A stretch of DNA of 64,000 bases from Candidatus Poribacteria bacterium (GTDB lineage Bacteria > Poribacteria > WGA-4E > WGA-3G). Under the pieces are notes generated by a model. That model saw only the letters and a program-made list of their open reading frames with translations, made no database searches and was not told the origin of the DNA. Made by a program: the position numbers and the translations under genes. Below, piece after piece: positions 1 to 8,359 of this stretch (the stretch's first letter is position 1; the number at the start of each line of letters is the position of its first letter). The stretch covers positions 1 through 64,000 of the forward strand of contig JAJEAG010000052.1 in the NCBI GenBank assembly GCA_022824265.1, written 5' to 3'.

Positions 1-381
1 CCGAGAGGGATTTGTGTTGCGGATAAAATCTCAAGCAATCGGTATAGAAGCACGACGCTCATTGCTGCACAAATTGAGGGGCGTTTTACAGCACCTATGC
101 TTTTTGAAGGTGCTTGTGATACGCTTGCTTTCAATGCGTGGATTGAGAACGCACTGTGTACGCTACTTGACGCATCCCATGTTGTCATATTGGATAATGC
201 GTCATTCCATAAAAGTCCACAGACAAAGGCGTTGATTGCTGCCTGTGGTGCGAGTTTACTTTTTTTACCTCCGTATTCGCCTGAACTCAACCCTATTGAA
301 AGAGATTTTGCGAACATAAAGCGTAAATGGGAATACAATAGCGAAGTGTCAATTGATGAAATCATAAAAATGTCCAAGTAA
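1..381 (+). CDS. IS630-family transposase, 3' part only
   Basis: This is the C-terminal part of a DDE transposase. The reading frame is open from base 1, so the 5' end lies outside the window. The motif VILDNASFHKS carries the second catalytic Asp with the usual N-x-x-x-H context. The segment LPPYSPELNPIE gives the final Glu of the DDE triad and is the hallmark of IS630/Tc1-type enzymes. The protein ends about 25 residues after that motif, at TAA 379-381, and this stop lies inside the terminal repeat of the element. Internal ATG codons (for example at 97) are not the true start. Identification to family level is firm. Whether the full copy is intact cannot be judged here. Confidence 0.9.
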   Translation, partial: PRGICVADKISSNRYRSTTLIAAQIEGRFTAPMLFEGACDTLAFNAWIENALCTLLDASHVVILDNASFHKSPQTKALIAACGASLLFLPPYSPELNPIERDFANIKRKWEYNSEVSIDEIIKMSK

Positions 382-398
382 TTATAGATTCCACTATA
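1..398 (+). mobile_element. Right part of an IS630-type insertion sequence
   Basis: The transposase fragment runs into a short dyad, ATTATAG at 381-387 and CTATAAT at 394-400. Read inward from position 398, the end matches 16 of 20 bases of the terminal repeat of the MITE at 17261. IS630 elements insert at TA, and the end here closes with TATA, so the boundary is set at about 398. The left end is outside the window. Confidence 0.65.
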
Positions 399-922
399 AT
401 CCCATTTAGTTGTTTTTTCGGTTTTTGTGTTTTGGTATGTTGTCATCGCATTGCAGTTTTGTGTTGGATGTTGGGTTATATTATACTTGAGGGTCGTTTG
501 GTTTTGTAGTGTTATTGATTTTGATAACAATATATATCTAATATGTTTGATGTCTGTTTCAGTTTTTTGGTTTAGTTTTCAGTATTGACTAAGCCGAGAT
601 TTTCAGGATAATAGGTTGCTCCTACAGAAGAAAGATTGCCAATCAACAATAGCTGAATCAAGTAAGTAGAAAAACAGAAACTAAATAGCCCTGTGCCTTG
701 TAGTATTGTTTTGATAATAAGAGAGTTAAATGATATAATATATAATTACATTAGTTTCAGTAGTTTAAGCTTGTTTCATGTTAAATTCTCAAGATTTATC
801 AATTTTTGTGAATTGTTTGAAGGAACATAGTTATGTAGAAAAAGTATGTAAATTGTTGATATTGTATGTATATTTCACTTTAAATTAGTTTATATTATTT
901 TAAGAATATGCAAGGAGACAAG
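399..922. other. Gene-free spacer between IS630 end and LamG gene
   Basis: No convincing ORF is present. The first half is rich in T and G on the plus strand and the rest is AT-rich. Around 612-627 there is a short piece (TTGCTCCTACAGAA) that recurs at 17189-17202 inside the MITE, so part of this spacer may be degraded repeat. A weak promoter-like pair (TTGATA at 856, TTTAAA at 879, 17 bases apart) precedes the LamG gene. Nothing else could be identified. Confidence 0.4.
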
Positions 923-1702
923 ATGCGTAATTTAGTTTTAATTATTGGAATAGCATGTCTATTGGTGGGTTTGCTGCCACATATTGGTTCTGCGAAATTA
1001 GATCCTGAAACAGCAGTTGGGGTATGGTTGTTTGATGAAGGCAAAGGATCTGATGTGATGGATTCATCAGGTAAGGATAATCATGGTGAGATAACTGGTG
1101 CCAAGTGGAAAGATGGTAAATTTGGTGATGGACTTGAATTTAGTGGAGCACAGTGGGTAACAATTGAATCAACACCAGACTTACAACTTGGTGATGAACA
1201 CACTATGATGGCATGGTTCTATGCTACTGACATTACTCAACACAGGATGATAATATCTAAAAATGGTGAATATTTATTGCGTATTGATGTGCCAGGAGAG
1301 GGTAACAAGATGTCAACATTTGTCAATATTGGAGGTTGGGAACCGAGAGCATCTGCGGGTGTTCCTGAAAGGAATACTTGGATTCACATCGCTGTAACAT
1401 TTGATAGCAATAAAAACAATAACCAGTTGCTTCTCTATGTTAATGGTGTTGAGGCAGGTGCAAGCACACGAGCCGGTAAAGGAAATGGCAATGCTTCACC
1501 TGTTGATATAGCAAAATGGGGTGGTGGTTCATATTTCGTAGGGATAATTGATGAAGTTGCTATCTTTAAATCTGTACTTGTTGAAGAGGACTTGAAATTA
1601 ATCATGGATCATGGTTTAAGTGATGCACTCGGAGGAATCGCATCTGTTGATGCTTCTAACAAATTGGCAACAACTTGGGGTACCATCAAAAGGAACAAAT
1701 AA
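923..1702 (+). CDS. Secreted LamG/concanavalin-A-like domain protein
   Basis: A 259-residue protein. Residues 1-24 form a Sec signal peptide (hydrophobic core LVLIIGIACLLVGLLP, cleavage after GSA). The rest is a single LamG/laminin-G-like jelly-roll domain, shown by VGVWLFDEGKG, the DSSGKDNHGEI segment, WVTIE..DLQLGD, and GIIDEVAIF near the end; these are typical of bacterial LamG_3 domains. Such domains usually bind carbohydrate or protein ligands outside the cytoplasm, but the ligand is unknown here. The start at 923 is preferred over the ATG at 908 because AAGGAGA at 912-918 is correctly spaced and the signal peptide then begins cleanly. The C-terminal tail (SNKLATTWGTIK) resembles tails I recall from Poribacteria LamG proteins, which is a weak taxonomic hint. 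The hairpin at 1724-1747 follows. Confidence 0.85.
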   Translation: MRNLVLIIGIACLLVGLLPHIGSAKLDPETAVGVWLFDEGKGSDVMDSSGKDNHGEITGAKWKDGKFGDGLEFSGAQWVTIESTPDLQLGDEHTMMAWFYATDITQHRMIISKNGEYLLRIDVPGEGNKMSTFVNIGGWEPRASAGVPERNTWIHIAVTFDSNKNNNQLLLYVNGVEAGASTRAGKGNGNASPVDIAKWGGGSYFVGIIDEVAIFKSVLVEEDLKLIMDHGLSDALGGIASVDASNKLATTWGTIKRNK

Positions 1703-1723
1703 AACATTTCAAAACAATAAATG

Positions 1724-1747
1724 AGGGCGGATATTGTTATTCGCCCT
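1724..1747 (+). terminator. Strong hairpin after the LamG gene
   Basis: A 10-bp stem, AGGGCGGATA at 1724-1733 and TATTCGCCCT at 1738-1747, has a TTGT loop and one G-U pair. It lies 22 bases after the stop codon. The 3' flank (ATCTATTG) is not a proper U tract, so termination may be partial. Confidence 0.5.
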
Positions 1748-1799
1748 ATCTATTGTAATGCCGTAAATTGAATACATTTCAAGGAGAAAACTGTCGATT

Positions 1800-4700
1800 A
1801 TGTCCATTCCAAAAATGTCTGTGAACAACCCAGTATTAGCAAATATGTTAATGATTTTAATTATTATATTTGGGTTGTATGCATGGATAACCCTTCCCCG
1901 AGAACTCACACCCGAAATCTCGTTACAAACCGCTACAGTAACTACTCTCTATCAAGGTGCATCTCCAGAGTCAATGGAAAAACTTGTAACAGCACCCATT
2001 GAAGAAGCAATTGAAGAAAACGTTAATAAAATTAATTGGATGCTTTCTACTTCATCTGAGGGAAGATCTATTATTTCAGTTAATTTTGAGGAGATGAACG
2101 ACAGAGACTTTGATAAGGAGATGGAAAATCTACGGACTGCGGTTGAGGGCGTTAATGATTTACCTGAAGAGATTTTTGATGATCCCAAGGTATTGGAATT
2201 GGATGTAGCGTCAGGTTTTCCAATGATAACTATAGTTGTCGGTGGCAGTATTTCAGAATCTCAAATGCGAGATATTGCTGAGAATCTAAAAGACGAGATA
2301 TTAGAGATAAAGGATATTGCATCGGTACAATTAGCAGGACTTCGTGAGAGAGAAATCTGGATTGAGGTAGATCCTGATCGATTGAAAGCTTATAACCTTC
2401 CAATATCTGCAGTTACTATGGCACTTCAGGCAGGTAATTTGAATCTTCCAGCAGGAACAATGGAGATTGGTTCTACTGAGTTTATGGTCAGGACTATGGG
2501 AGAATTTCCTCATCCAGACTACATTGGGGATACCATTATCAGTGTTCAACCTTCTGGTACGCCACTTAGACTCAGAGATATTGCTACCATATCTGATACT
2601 TATGAGGAAGCCCGAACATTATCTCGGATTAATGGAGAATCATCAATAAGTCTGAGTGTACAAAAAAAGAGAGAAGGAAATACCATATCTTTGGTTGCAA
2701 AACTTCGTAATTTAGTAGAACAACGTCAATCTGATCTACCCGAAGGTGCTGTATTAACACCAGTCAACGACTATTCTGTGATTTTAAAAGAACGTTTGGG
2801 TATACTTGAAACAAATGCCATCTTTGGACTTGCTCTTGTTATTTTTATGTTGTTCTTATTTATTGGTTGGCGAAATGCACTATTTGCGGCACTCGGTATT
2901 CCTGTAGCGTTTATGGCAACCTTTTGGTTCATGTCAATTGCTGGTTACACACTGAGTGGCGTTGCTTTGTTCGGTCTGATATTGGTTGTTGGAATTGTTG
3001 TTGATGATGCGATCGTTGTGATAGAAAATACTTATAGACATATTGAGAGAGGTGAATCTCCAAAAGATGCTGCAATTAAAGGTGCTGAAGAGGTGGGTTG
3101 GCCTGTATTAGCTGCAAGTTTGACAACCATTGGCGCATTTGGACCATTAATGTTTATGTCAGGTGTTTCAGGACAGTTTATGCGGATCGTTCCGATCATG
3201 GCGATAATTGTATTGATAGCCTCGTTATTTGAAGTATTTGTGATTTTACCTGCACACGTATCTGAATGGAGTAGAGCAAGAACACAGACTGGACGTAGCA
3301 GACTTGAAAATCTCCGCACGAGATCCCGTGGTGCTTTCAGTTTAGCTATTATATTTACAGGATTTTTTACTTGGTTTCTGACAGTTTTCGACCTTATACG
3401 AAACAGATATGTAAGAATCTTGAAAATAACAATCCGTAGACGGTATGTCTTTGTTAGCAGTGTCTTTGTTGTTGGTTTGATAGTATGTGTTGGTGCATTT
3501 ATGTTACTTGACAAAGAACTTTTCCCGGGAGAAGACTTTCCTCAATTCTATGTCAAAGCTGAGATGCCACCTTCTTATGGATTGCAAGAGACGACAGCAG
3601 TTATTGCACAACTTGAAGATGCAGCCAAAACATTGCCAGAGGATGAAATTGCCGCAATTGTAAGTAATATCGGTCTACATACTCCTACTTCAGGTCTGTT
3701 GGAAGGAATTACTTACGGATCTAACTTTGGTGAACTCATCATAGAACTTGTTCCGAAGCAACAACGGACACGGAATACAGATCAGATCATTGCATCACTA
3801 AGAAAAGAAACATCAGATATTAGTGGTATTGAAAAGCTTAACTTTGTCAAACTTCAGGGGGGACCGCCTCAAGGTCAAGATGTTGAGGTAAAGGTAAAAG
3901 GTAAGCATTTTAATCAGTTGGTAGAAATTGCTGATAGACTGAAGGGAACACTAAGCGAAATAGATGGCGTAGAAGATATCAGAGACGATTTTAGAGTAGG
4001 AAAATCGGAATTACGTATCTATCTTAAACCTGAAAAAGCAGCAATATTTGGTATGTCAACTTTCCAAGTTGCACAGACCGTTCGCACAGCGATTGAAGGT
4101 GCGAAAGCGACAACCTATCGTGAGGCAGATGAGGCGATAGATGTAATTGTCAAGTATAATGAAAATCGTTTGCAAACAATCCAAGAACTGAATGATTTAT
4201 TGATAACAACACCTATAGGTACTATTATTCCTTTGAAAGATGTTGCAGTGATTTCTGAGGAGAAAGGTTATTCAGATATTAGACGTTTTGAAGGAGAGCG
4301 CGCAATCTCTGTTTATGCATCTGTTGATAGGACGAAAACTACACCCTTCGTAGTCAATGAATTATTAATGGAGTCTTTTGCAGATATTGAATCATTATAT
4401 CCTGGATACAGACTTGATTTCAGAGGTGTTTTTGATGAAATCCGTGAATCATTTGGTGAGTTATGGAAACTTTTTATAGTAGGTGTTCTTGTCATCTATA
4501 TGATTTTAGGAGCACAATTTAAGTCGTTCTCACAACCGATAGTTATCCTATTTGCTGTGCCGTTTGGGATGATTGGCGCAATGATTGGTTTGCTTTTCTC
4601 CAATGCTACTCTCAGTATGGTTGCAATGTTTGGAATTGTCGCACTTGCTGGAATTGTTGTAAACGATTCAATTGTCCTGATAGATTTTATCAATAAGTAT

Positions 4701-5024
4701 CGTGAGCGTGGTTTTAACAGGTGGTATGCGATATTAAAGGGCGGTAGTATCCGTTTGCGACCTATTGTCTTGACATCATTGACAACTATTTTTGGATTAA
4801 TTCCTATGTCATTGGGACTTGGTGGTAAGTCTCCAATATGGACACCAATGGCAAATACCATAATATTTGGATTAGCATTTGCTACATTGATGACACTATT
4901 TGTTATGCCTTCACTATATGCGATTACGACTGATTTTAATAATCTTTTCAGACGAAAAAGAGTAGAGAGTACACAAGCTGTTGCAGATAATATGTTAGGT
5001 GCCGCAGTTCCTGCTGATGATTGA
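1800..5024 (+). CDS. RND-family efflux permease (AcrB/HAE1-like)
   Basis: An inner-membrane proton-driven transporter of 1074 residues, normal RND length. TM1 lies at about residues 10-30. A long periplasmic loop follows, then a TM2-6 bundle (about 345-490) with GIVVDDAIVVIEN holding the paired Asp residues of the TM4 proton relay. A second periplasmic loop follows, then TM7-12 ending near 1050 with GIVVNDSIVLIDF in the TM10 position. The family exports drugs, lipids or metals through a membrane-fusion protein and an outer-membrane channel. Neither partner gene is adjacent, so the pump must use distant partners. AAGGAG at 1781-1786 precedes the ATG at 1800 by a long spacer; an in-frame CTG at 1791 is better spaced. 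Substrate cannot be told. Confidence 0.93.
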   Translation: MSIPKMSVNNPVLANMLMILIIIFGLYAWITLPRELTPEISLQTATVTTLYQGASPESMEKLVTAPIEEAIEENVNKINWMLSTSSEGRSIISVNFEEMNDRDFDKEMENLRTAVEGVNDLPEEIFDDPKVLELDVASGFPMITIVVGGSISESQMRDIAENLKDEILEIKDIASVQLAGLREREIWIEVDPDRLKAYNLPISAVTMALQAGNLNLPAGTMEIGSTEFMVRTMGEFPHPDYIGDTIISVQPSGTPLRLRDIATISDTYEEARTLSRINGESSISLSVQKKREGNTISLVAKLRNLVEQRQSDLPEGAVLTPVNDYSVILKERLGILETNAIFGLALVIFMLFLFIGWRNALFAALGIPVAFMATFWFMSIAGYTLSGVALFGLILVVGIVVDDAIVVIENTYRHIERGESPKDAAIKGAEEVGWPVLAASLTTIGAFGPLMFMSGVSGQFMRIVPIMAIIVLIASLFEVFVILPAHVSEWSRARTQTGRSRLENLRTRSRGAFSLAIIFTGFFTWFLTVFDLIRNRYVRILKITIRRRYVFVSSVFVVGLIVCVGAFMLLDKELFPGEDFPQFYVKAEMPPSYGLQETTAVIAQLEDAAKTLPEDEIAAIVSNIGLHTPTSGLLEGITYGSNFGELIIELVPKQQRTRNTDQIIASLRKETSDISGIEKLNFVKLQGGPPQGQDVEVKVKGKHFNQLVEIADRLKGTLSEIDGVEDIRDDFRVGKSELRIYLKPEKAAIFGMSTFQVAQTVRTAIEGAKATTYREADEAIDVIVKYNENRLQTIQELNDLLITTPIGTIIPLKDVAVISEEKGYSDIRRFEGERAISVYASVDRTKTTPFVVNELLMESFADIESLYPGYRLDFRGVFDEIRESFGELWKLFIVGVLVIYMILGAQFKSFSQPIVILFAVPFGMIGAMIGLLFSNATLSMVAMFGIVALAGIVVNDSIVLIDFINKYRERGFNRWYAILKGGSIRLRPIVLTSLTTIFGLIPMSLGLGGKSPIWTPMANTIIFGLAFATLMTLFVMPSLYAITTDFNNLFRRKRVESTQAVADNMLGAAVPADD

Positions 5025-5096
5025 TTTCCAATTTTGAGTAGATCTATCAGAATTAAAATTGGTTTACGTTTCTTTAAGAAGGTTGGTGATCAAAAA

Positions 5097-6374
5097 ATGG
5101 CAACATTAGAGGGTTTCAGAGTCAGAAATTTCGGTGTTCTCAAAGATGTTACATTGGGACGTCTATGGGACAAACGAAAGGAAGAAGCACTGACTCCAAT
5201 GACAGCAATTATAGGTAAGAATGGGGTTGGAAAGAGTGCATTATTTGATGCCTTCGGTTTCTTGTCCGATGCACTTAACTTTAACAATATCGAGGAGGCT
5301 TGTGATGCACGAGGACGTGGCGGCTTTGAAAAAATGAGAACACAAGGAACAGTTGATCCTATTCAATTTGATGTGTATTACAGAGAACACGGAAATGCAA
5401 GACCTATTACATATCAAATTGCTATTACCGTTGATGAGTTTGGACGACCCCAGGTCCTGCGTGAACGTCTTCGGCAAAGACGTAAACACCAAACACGAGG
5501 TCAACCATTCTCGTTTTTAATTCTAAATAACGGTAGTGGTGTAGCATGGAAAGGTGAACAAGAAGGACTCCAGATTGTTGAAGACACTGAAGTTATTGAT
5601 TTTTTTGAGGAATTGCAAAAAGAAAGAGAATCTGCAGAAACAGAAGATATTGAATTAGATGATCATCGAAAACTTGGTATTGCTACTCTTGGTGTCTTAA
5701 AGCAACACCCTCGAATTGCTGCTTTTCGAAGATTTATTGAAGGGTGGTATCTCAGTTACTTCACTCCTGATGCAGCACGTAGCTTACCACTTGCAGGTCC
5801 TCAAAAGCATCTAAATACTCACGGGGACAATCTTGGCAATGTTGTGCAATTCATGAGGCGAGAACACGCACAAAGATTCGAAACAATTTTGAAAAAAATT
5901 GCTGACAAAATACCTGGGATAAACCAGATTGATACTGAAGAAACCAATGATGGCAGGCTATTACTGAAATTTAACGATAAAGGTTTTCAAGACCCTTTTT
6001 ATGCTCAACAGATGTCCGATGGAACACTGAAATTGTTTGCTTATCTTCTACTACTTGAAGATCCAACGCCACCTCCATTCATTTGTATTGAAGAACCAGA
6101 AAACGGATTGTATCATAAATTATTGGAGATTCTCGCTACCGAATTTCGCTTGCACGCTACAGGACTTAAAGGTGGTTCACAGGTCTTCATTACAACACAT
6201 CAACCATATTTTCTTAATGCGTTAGCACCGAAAGAAGTATGGATACTGGAAAAAGGTGATGATGGGTTTTCCAATATTCGTCGTGCAAGCGAGGATCCGC
6301 TTGTGAATAACTTAGTCGAGGAAGGATTACCTTTGGGTGGACTTTGGTACAGTGATTATCTTGACCTGAGGTGA
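5097..6374 (+). CDS. ABC-type AAA ATPase (OLD/RecF-like, AAA_21)
   Basis: A 425-residue soluble ATPase. Walker A is GKNGVGKS at residues 40-47, following the N-terminal strand-loop (FRVRNFGVLKDV) usual in RecF/OLD-like proteins. A signature-like MSDGTLKL lies near 307. Walker B with the catalytic Glu is CIEEPENGLY near 330, and the H-switch is in ITTHQPYFLN. A charged helical stretch occupies about 160-220. The start at 5097 is preferred over an upstream TTG at 5034 because the conserved N-terminus begins there and AAGAAGG precedes it. The next gene starts 3 bases after the stop and encodes a TOPRIM-like protein, so the pair resembles a split OLD-type module. A role in defence is inference from this pairing. 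Confidence 0.85.
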   Translation: MATLEGFRVRNFGVLKDVTLGRLWDKRKEEALTPMTAIIGKNGVGKSALFDAFGFLSDALNFNNIEEACDARGRGGFEKMRTQGTVDPIQFDVYYREHGNARPITYQIAITVDEFGRPQVLRERLRQRRKHQTRGQPFSFLILNNGSGVAWKGEQEGLQIVEDTEVIDFFEELQKERESAETEDIELDDHRKLGIATLGVLKQHPRIAAFRRFIEGWYLSYFTPDAARSLPLAGPQKHLNTHGDNLGNVVQFMRREHAQRFETILKKIADKIPGINQIDTEETNDGRLLLKFNDKGFQDPFYAQQMSDGTLKLFAYLLLLEDPTPPPFICIEEPENGLYHKLLEILATEFRLHATGLKGGSQVFITTHQPYFLNALAPKEVWILEKGDDGFSNIRRASEDPLVNNLVEEGLPLGGLWYSDYLDLR

Positions 6375-6377
6375 TAA

Positions 6378-7028
6378 GTGCATTTTGAAATACTTGTTGA
6401 GGACTTGTCCGGAAAGGCGACGCTTGACATTTTAATGCCAAAGATAATTGGAAAACAACATACGTGTAGGGTTATTTGTTACCGAGGAATAGGTCATATT
6501 CCTAAAAACCTGAAGAGTCACACCGATGTACATCACCGTATTTTGCTTGATCGTTTACCTGATATACTCAGAGGGTACGGAAAAACATATACAGACAATC
6601 CCGCGAAATATTCAACAGTGTTGGTAGTGATATGTGATTTAGATGAGAAATGTTTGAAAACATTTCGTCAATTACTTCTGGATATGTTGAATGAATGCAA
6701 ACCTGAAATAGAAACACGGTTTTGTATCGCAGTAGAGGAGGGTGAAGCATGGTTTTTTGGGGATCCATCTGCTATAAAGAAAGCTTATCCAAAAGCCAAA
6801 ATCAATATACTTAACCGTTACCAGAACGATTCTATTTGTGGCACGTGGGAACATCTTGCTGATGCAATATATCCTGGAGGATCAAGTGTACTTGTAAAGA
6901 AACCTTGGTTTGTTATTGGTAAGGAAAAATCATCATGGGCAGAAACAATTACTCCATATATGAATGTAGATATAAACAAATCACCAAGTTTCTGTTATTT
7001 TCGAGATAAAATACGAGAACTAATATGA
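6378..7028 (+). CDS. DUF4276-like TOPRIM-superfamily protein
   Basis: A 216-residue protein with a GTG start, only 3 bases after the ATPase gene, so translation is probably coupled. The N-terminal strand ends in Glu8 (EILVED), and the strand VLVVICDLDE has Asp87 and Asp89. Together these match the Glu and DxD metal ligands of the TOPRIM fold. Residues 119-129 (VEEGEAWFFGD) contain the EAW...D motif typical of DUF4276. TOPRIM proteins paired with OLD-like ATPases act as nucleases in several antiphage systems. Nuclease activity here is inferred, and no experimentally studied relative can be named from sequence alone. The family call is fairly confident; the function is not. Confidence 0.75.
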   Translation: MHFEILVEDLSGKATLDILMPKIIGKQHTCRVICYRGIGHIPKNLKSHTDVHHRILLDRLPDILRGYGKTYTDNPAKYSTVLVVICDLDEKCLKTFRQLLLDMLNECKPEIETRFCIAVEEGEAWFFGDPSAIKKAYPKAKINILNRYQNDSICGTWEHLADAIYPGGSSVLVKKPWFVIGKEKSSWAETITPYMNVDINKSPSFCYFRDKIRELI

Positions 7029-7097
7029 GAATGTCTGCTTTGTTACTCATTATTTGCAATATAATCCATATTGCAGAACATCAAAAGGTTGTTATAT

Positions 7098-8327
7098 ATG
7101 TCTGACAAATTAGCGATTTCTGGTGGGACTCCTGTTAGGAATACACAGGTTCATCCTTGGTCACCTTGGCCAATAAATACATCCGAGGAATGGGAGTCAA
7201 AGATTGAGCCGTTGCTTCGTGATGTTTATCTAAGTGGTAATGAAGGTCTTGGCGGAACGATGATTCCACGATTTTGTGAACAGTATGCTGAATATACTGG
7301 AACAAACTACGCAATCTTTATGCCACATGGAACTGATTCAATCAGTGCTGCGCTTTCAAGTGCTCTTGATTTGGATGGATTCAGTGATGGTGGAGAGGTA
7401 ATCGTTCCTAACTATACATTTGTTGCCACTGCAAGTGCTGTGTTGGATCGTAGGTGCACCGTAGTGTTTGTTGATGTCTGTCCAGATACATTCACTATTG
7501 ACCCTAATGCTGTAGAAGGAGCAATTACACCTGAAACGGTTGCCATACTTCCAGTTCATCTGGGTGGACATCCTTCGGATATGATTGCATTACAAGGAAT
7601 TGCAGAACGGCATCAGCTCAAAATAATTGAAGACTGCGCGCAAGCACATGGTGCAGAATACCAAACTAAAAAGGTTGGAAGTCTCAGTGATGTTGGAGCA
7701 TTTAGTTTCCAATCCTCAAAGAATCTTACCTCTGGAGAAGGAGGGATGGTCACGACTAATGATAAAGACATCCATGATCGTGTCTGTGCGTTTATGAATG
7801 TAGGTCGTGCACCGGGTGGTGCAAGATGGGAATACCCGCGGCTCGGATGGAACTACAGACCTTCTGAATACCTTGCTGCTATTTTGTCTGTGAGATTGGA
7901 GATGCTTGAAGACCAAACCGACCTACGAAATCGAAATGCAAACTATCTAACAGGTGCATTGGAAACCATTACTGGCATCACTCCACCGAAACTGGCACCA
8001 TGGGTTACAAAACATGGGTATCACCTTTACTGCATAAAGTATGATTCAGATGGTTTCAATGGTAAAACACGACAAGAATTTGTCAATGCTTTATCTGCGG
8101 AAGGTATACCATGTTCAATTGGTTATCGTTCTCCGTTATCACAAGAACCAGGGATGGCACATATTGGTGAAAAATATCCGCACCTGATTAGAACATTGCC
8201 GTGTCCCAACACGGAATTAGTTTGTGACCAAAGTGTGTGGCTATTTCAGAATCTGCTCCTCGATTCTGAATCTGATATGGATCAGGTGGTAGAGGCGATT
8301 ACTAAGATTCATCGGGCATGGAAGTAA
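7098..8327 (+). CDS. DegT/DnrJ/EryC1/StrS-family aminotransferase
   Basis: A PLP-dependent, fold-type I enzyme of 409 residues. The family transfers amino groups to keto-sugars, or acts in related nucleotide-sugar and cyclitol pathways. The cofactor Asp is in IIEDCAQAHGA and the Schiff-base Lys (about residue 206) is in FQSSKNLTSGEGG. The N-terminus (LAISGGTPVRN) and VPNYTFVATASAVL near residue 105 are also typical. ATG 7098 is chosen over 7071 because the conserved N-terminus starts there, although the ribosome site is weak (AAAGG). There is no sugar-biosynthesis cluster around it, so the substrate is unknown. The DUF393-LMF gene follows after about 30 bases. Confidence 0.9.
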   Translation: MSDKLAISGGTPVRNTQVHPWSPWPINTSEEWESKIEPLLRDVYLSGNEGLGGTMIPRFCEQYAEYTGTNYAIFMPHGTDSISAALSSALDLDGFSDGGEVIVPNYTFVATASAVLDRRCTVVFVDVCPDTFTIDPNAVEGAITPETVAILPVHLGGHPSDMIALQGIAERHQLKIIEDCAQAHGAEYQTKKVGSLSDVGAFSFQSSKNLTSGEGGMVTTNDKDIHDRVCAFMNVGRAPGGARWEYPRLGWNYRPSEYLAAILSVRLEMLEDQTDLRNRNANYLTGALETITGITPPKLAPWVTKHGYHLYCIKYDSDGFNGKTRQEFVNALSAEGIPCSIGYRSPLSQEPGMAHIGEKYPHLIRTLPCPNTELVCDQSVWLFQNLLLDSESDMDQVVEAITKIHRAWK

Positions 8328-8359
8328 CCCTCAATTGACCATATATCCAGAAATGACTG

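Noticed and set aside
3032-3514. Minus-strand ORF of 160 codons inside the RND permease gene
   Set aside because: It is the antisense shadow of a long hydrophobic coding region with no start signals.
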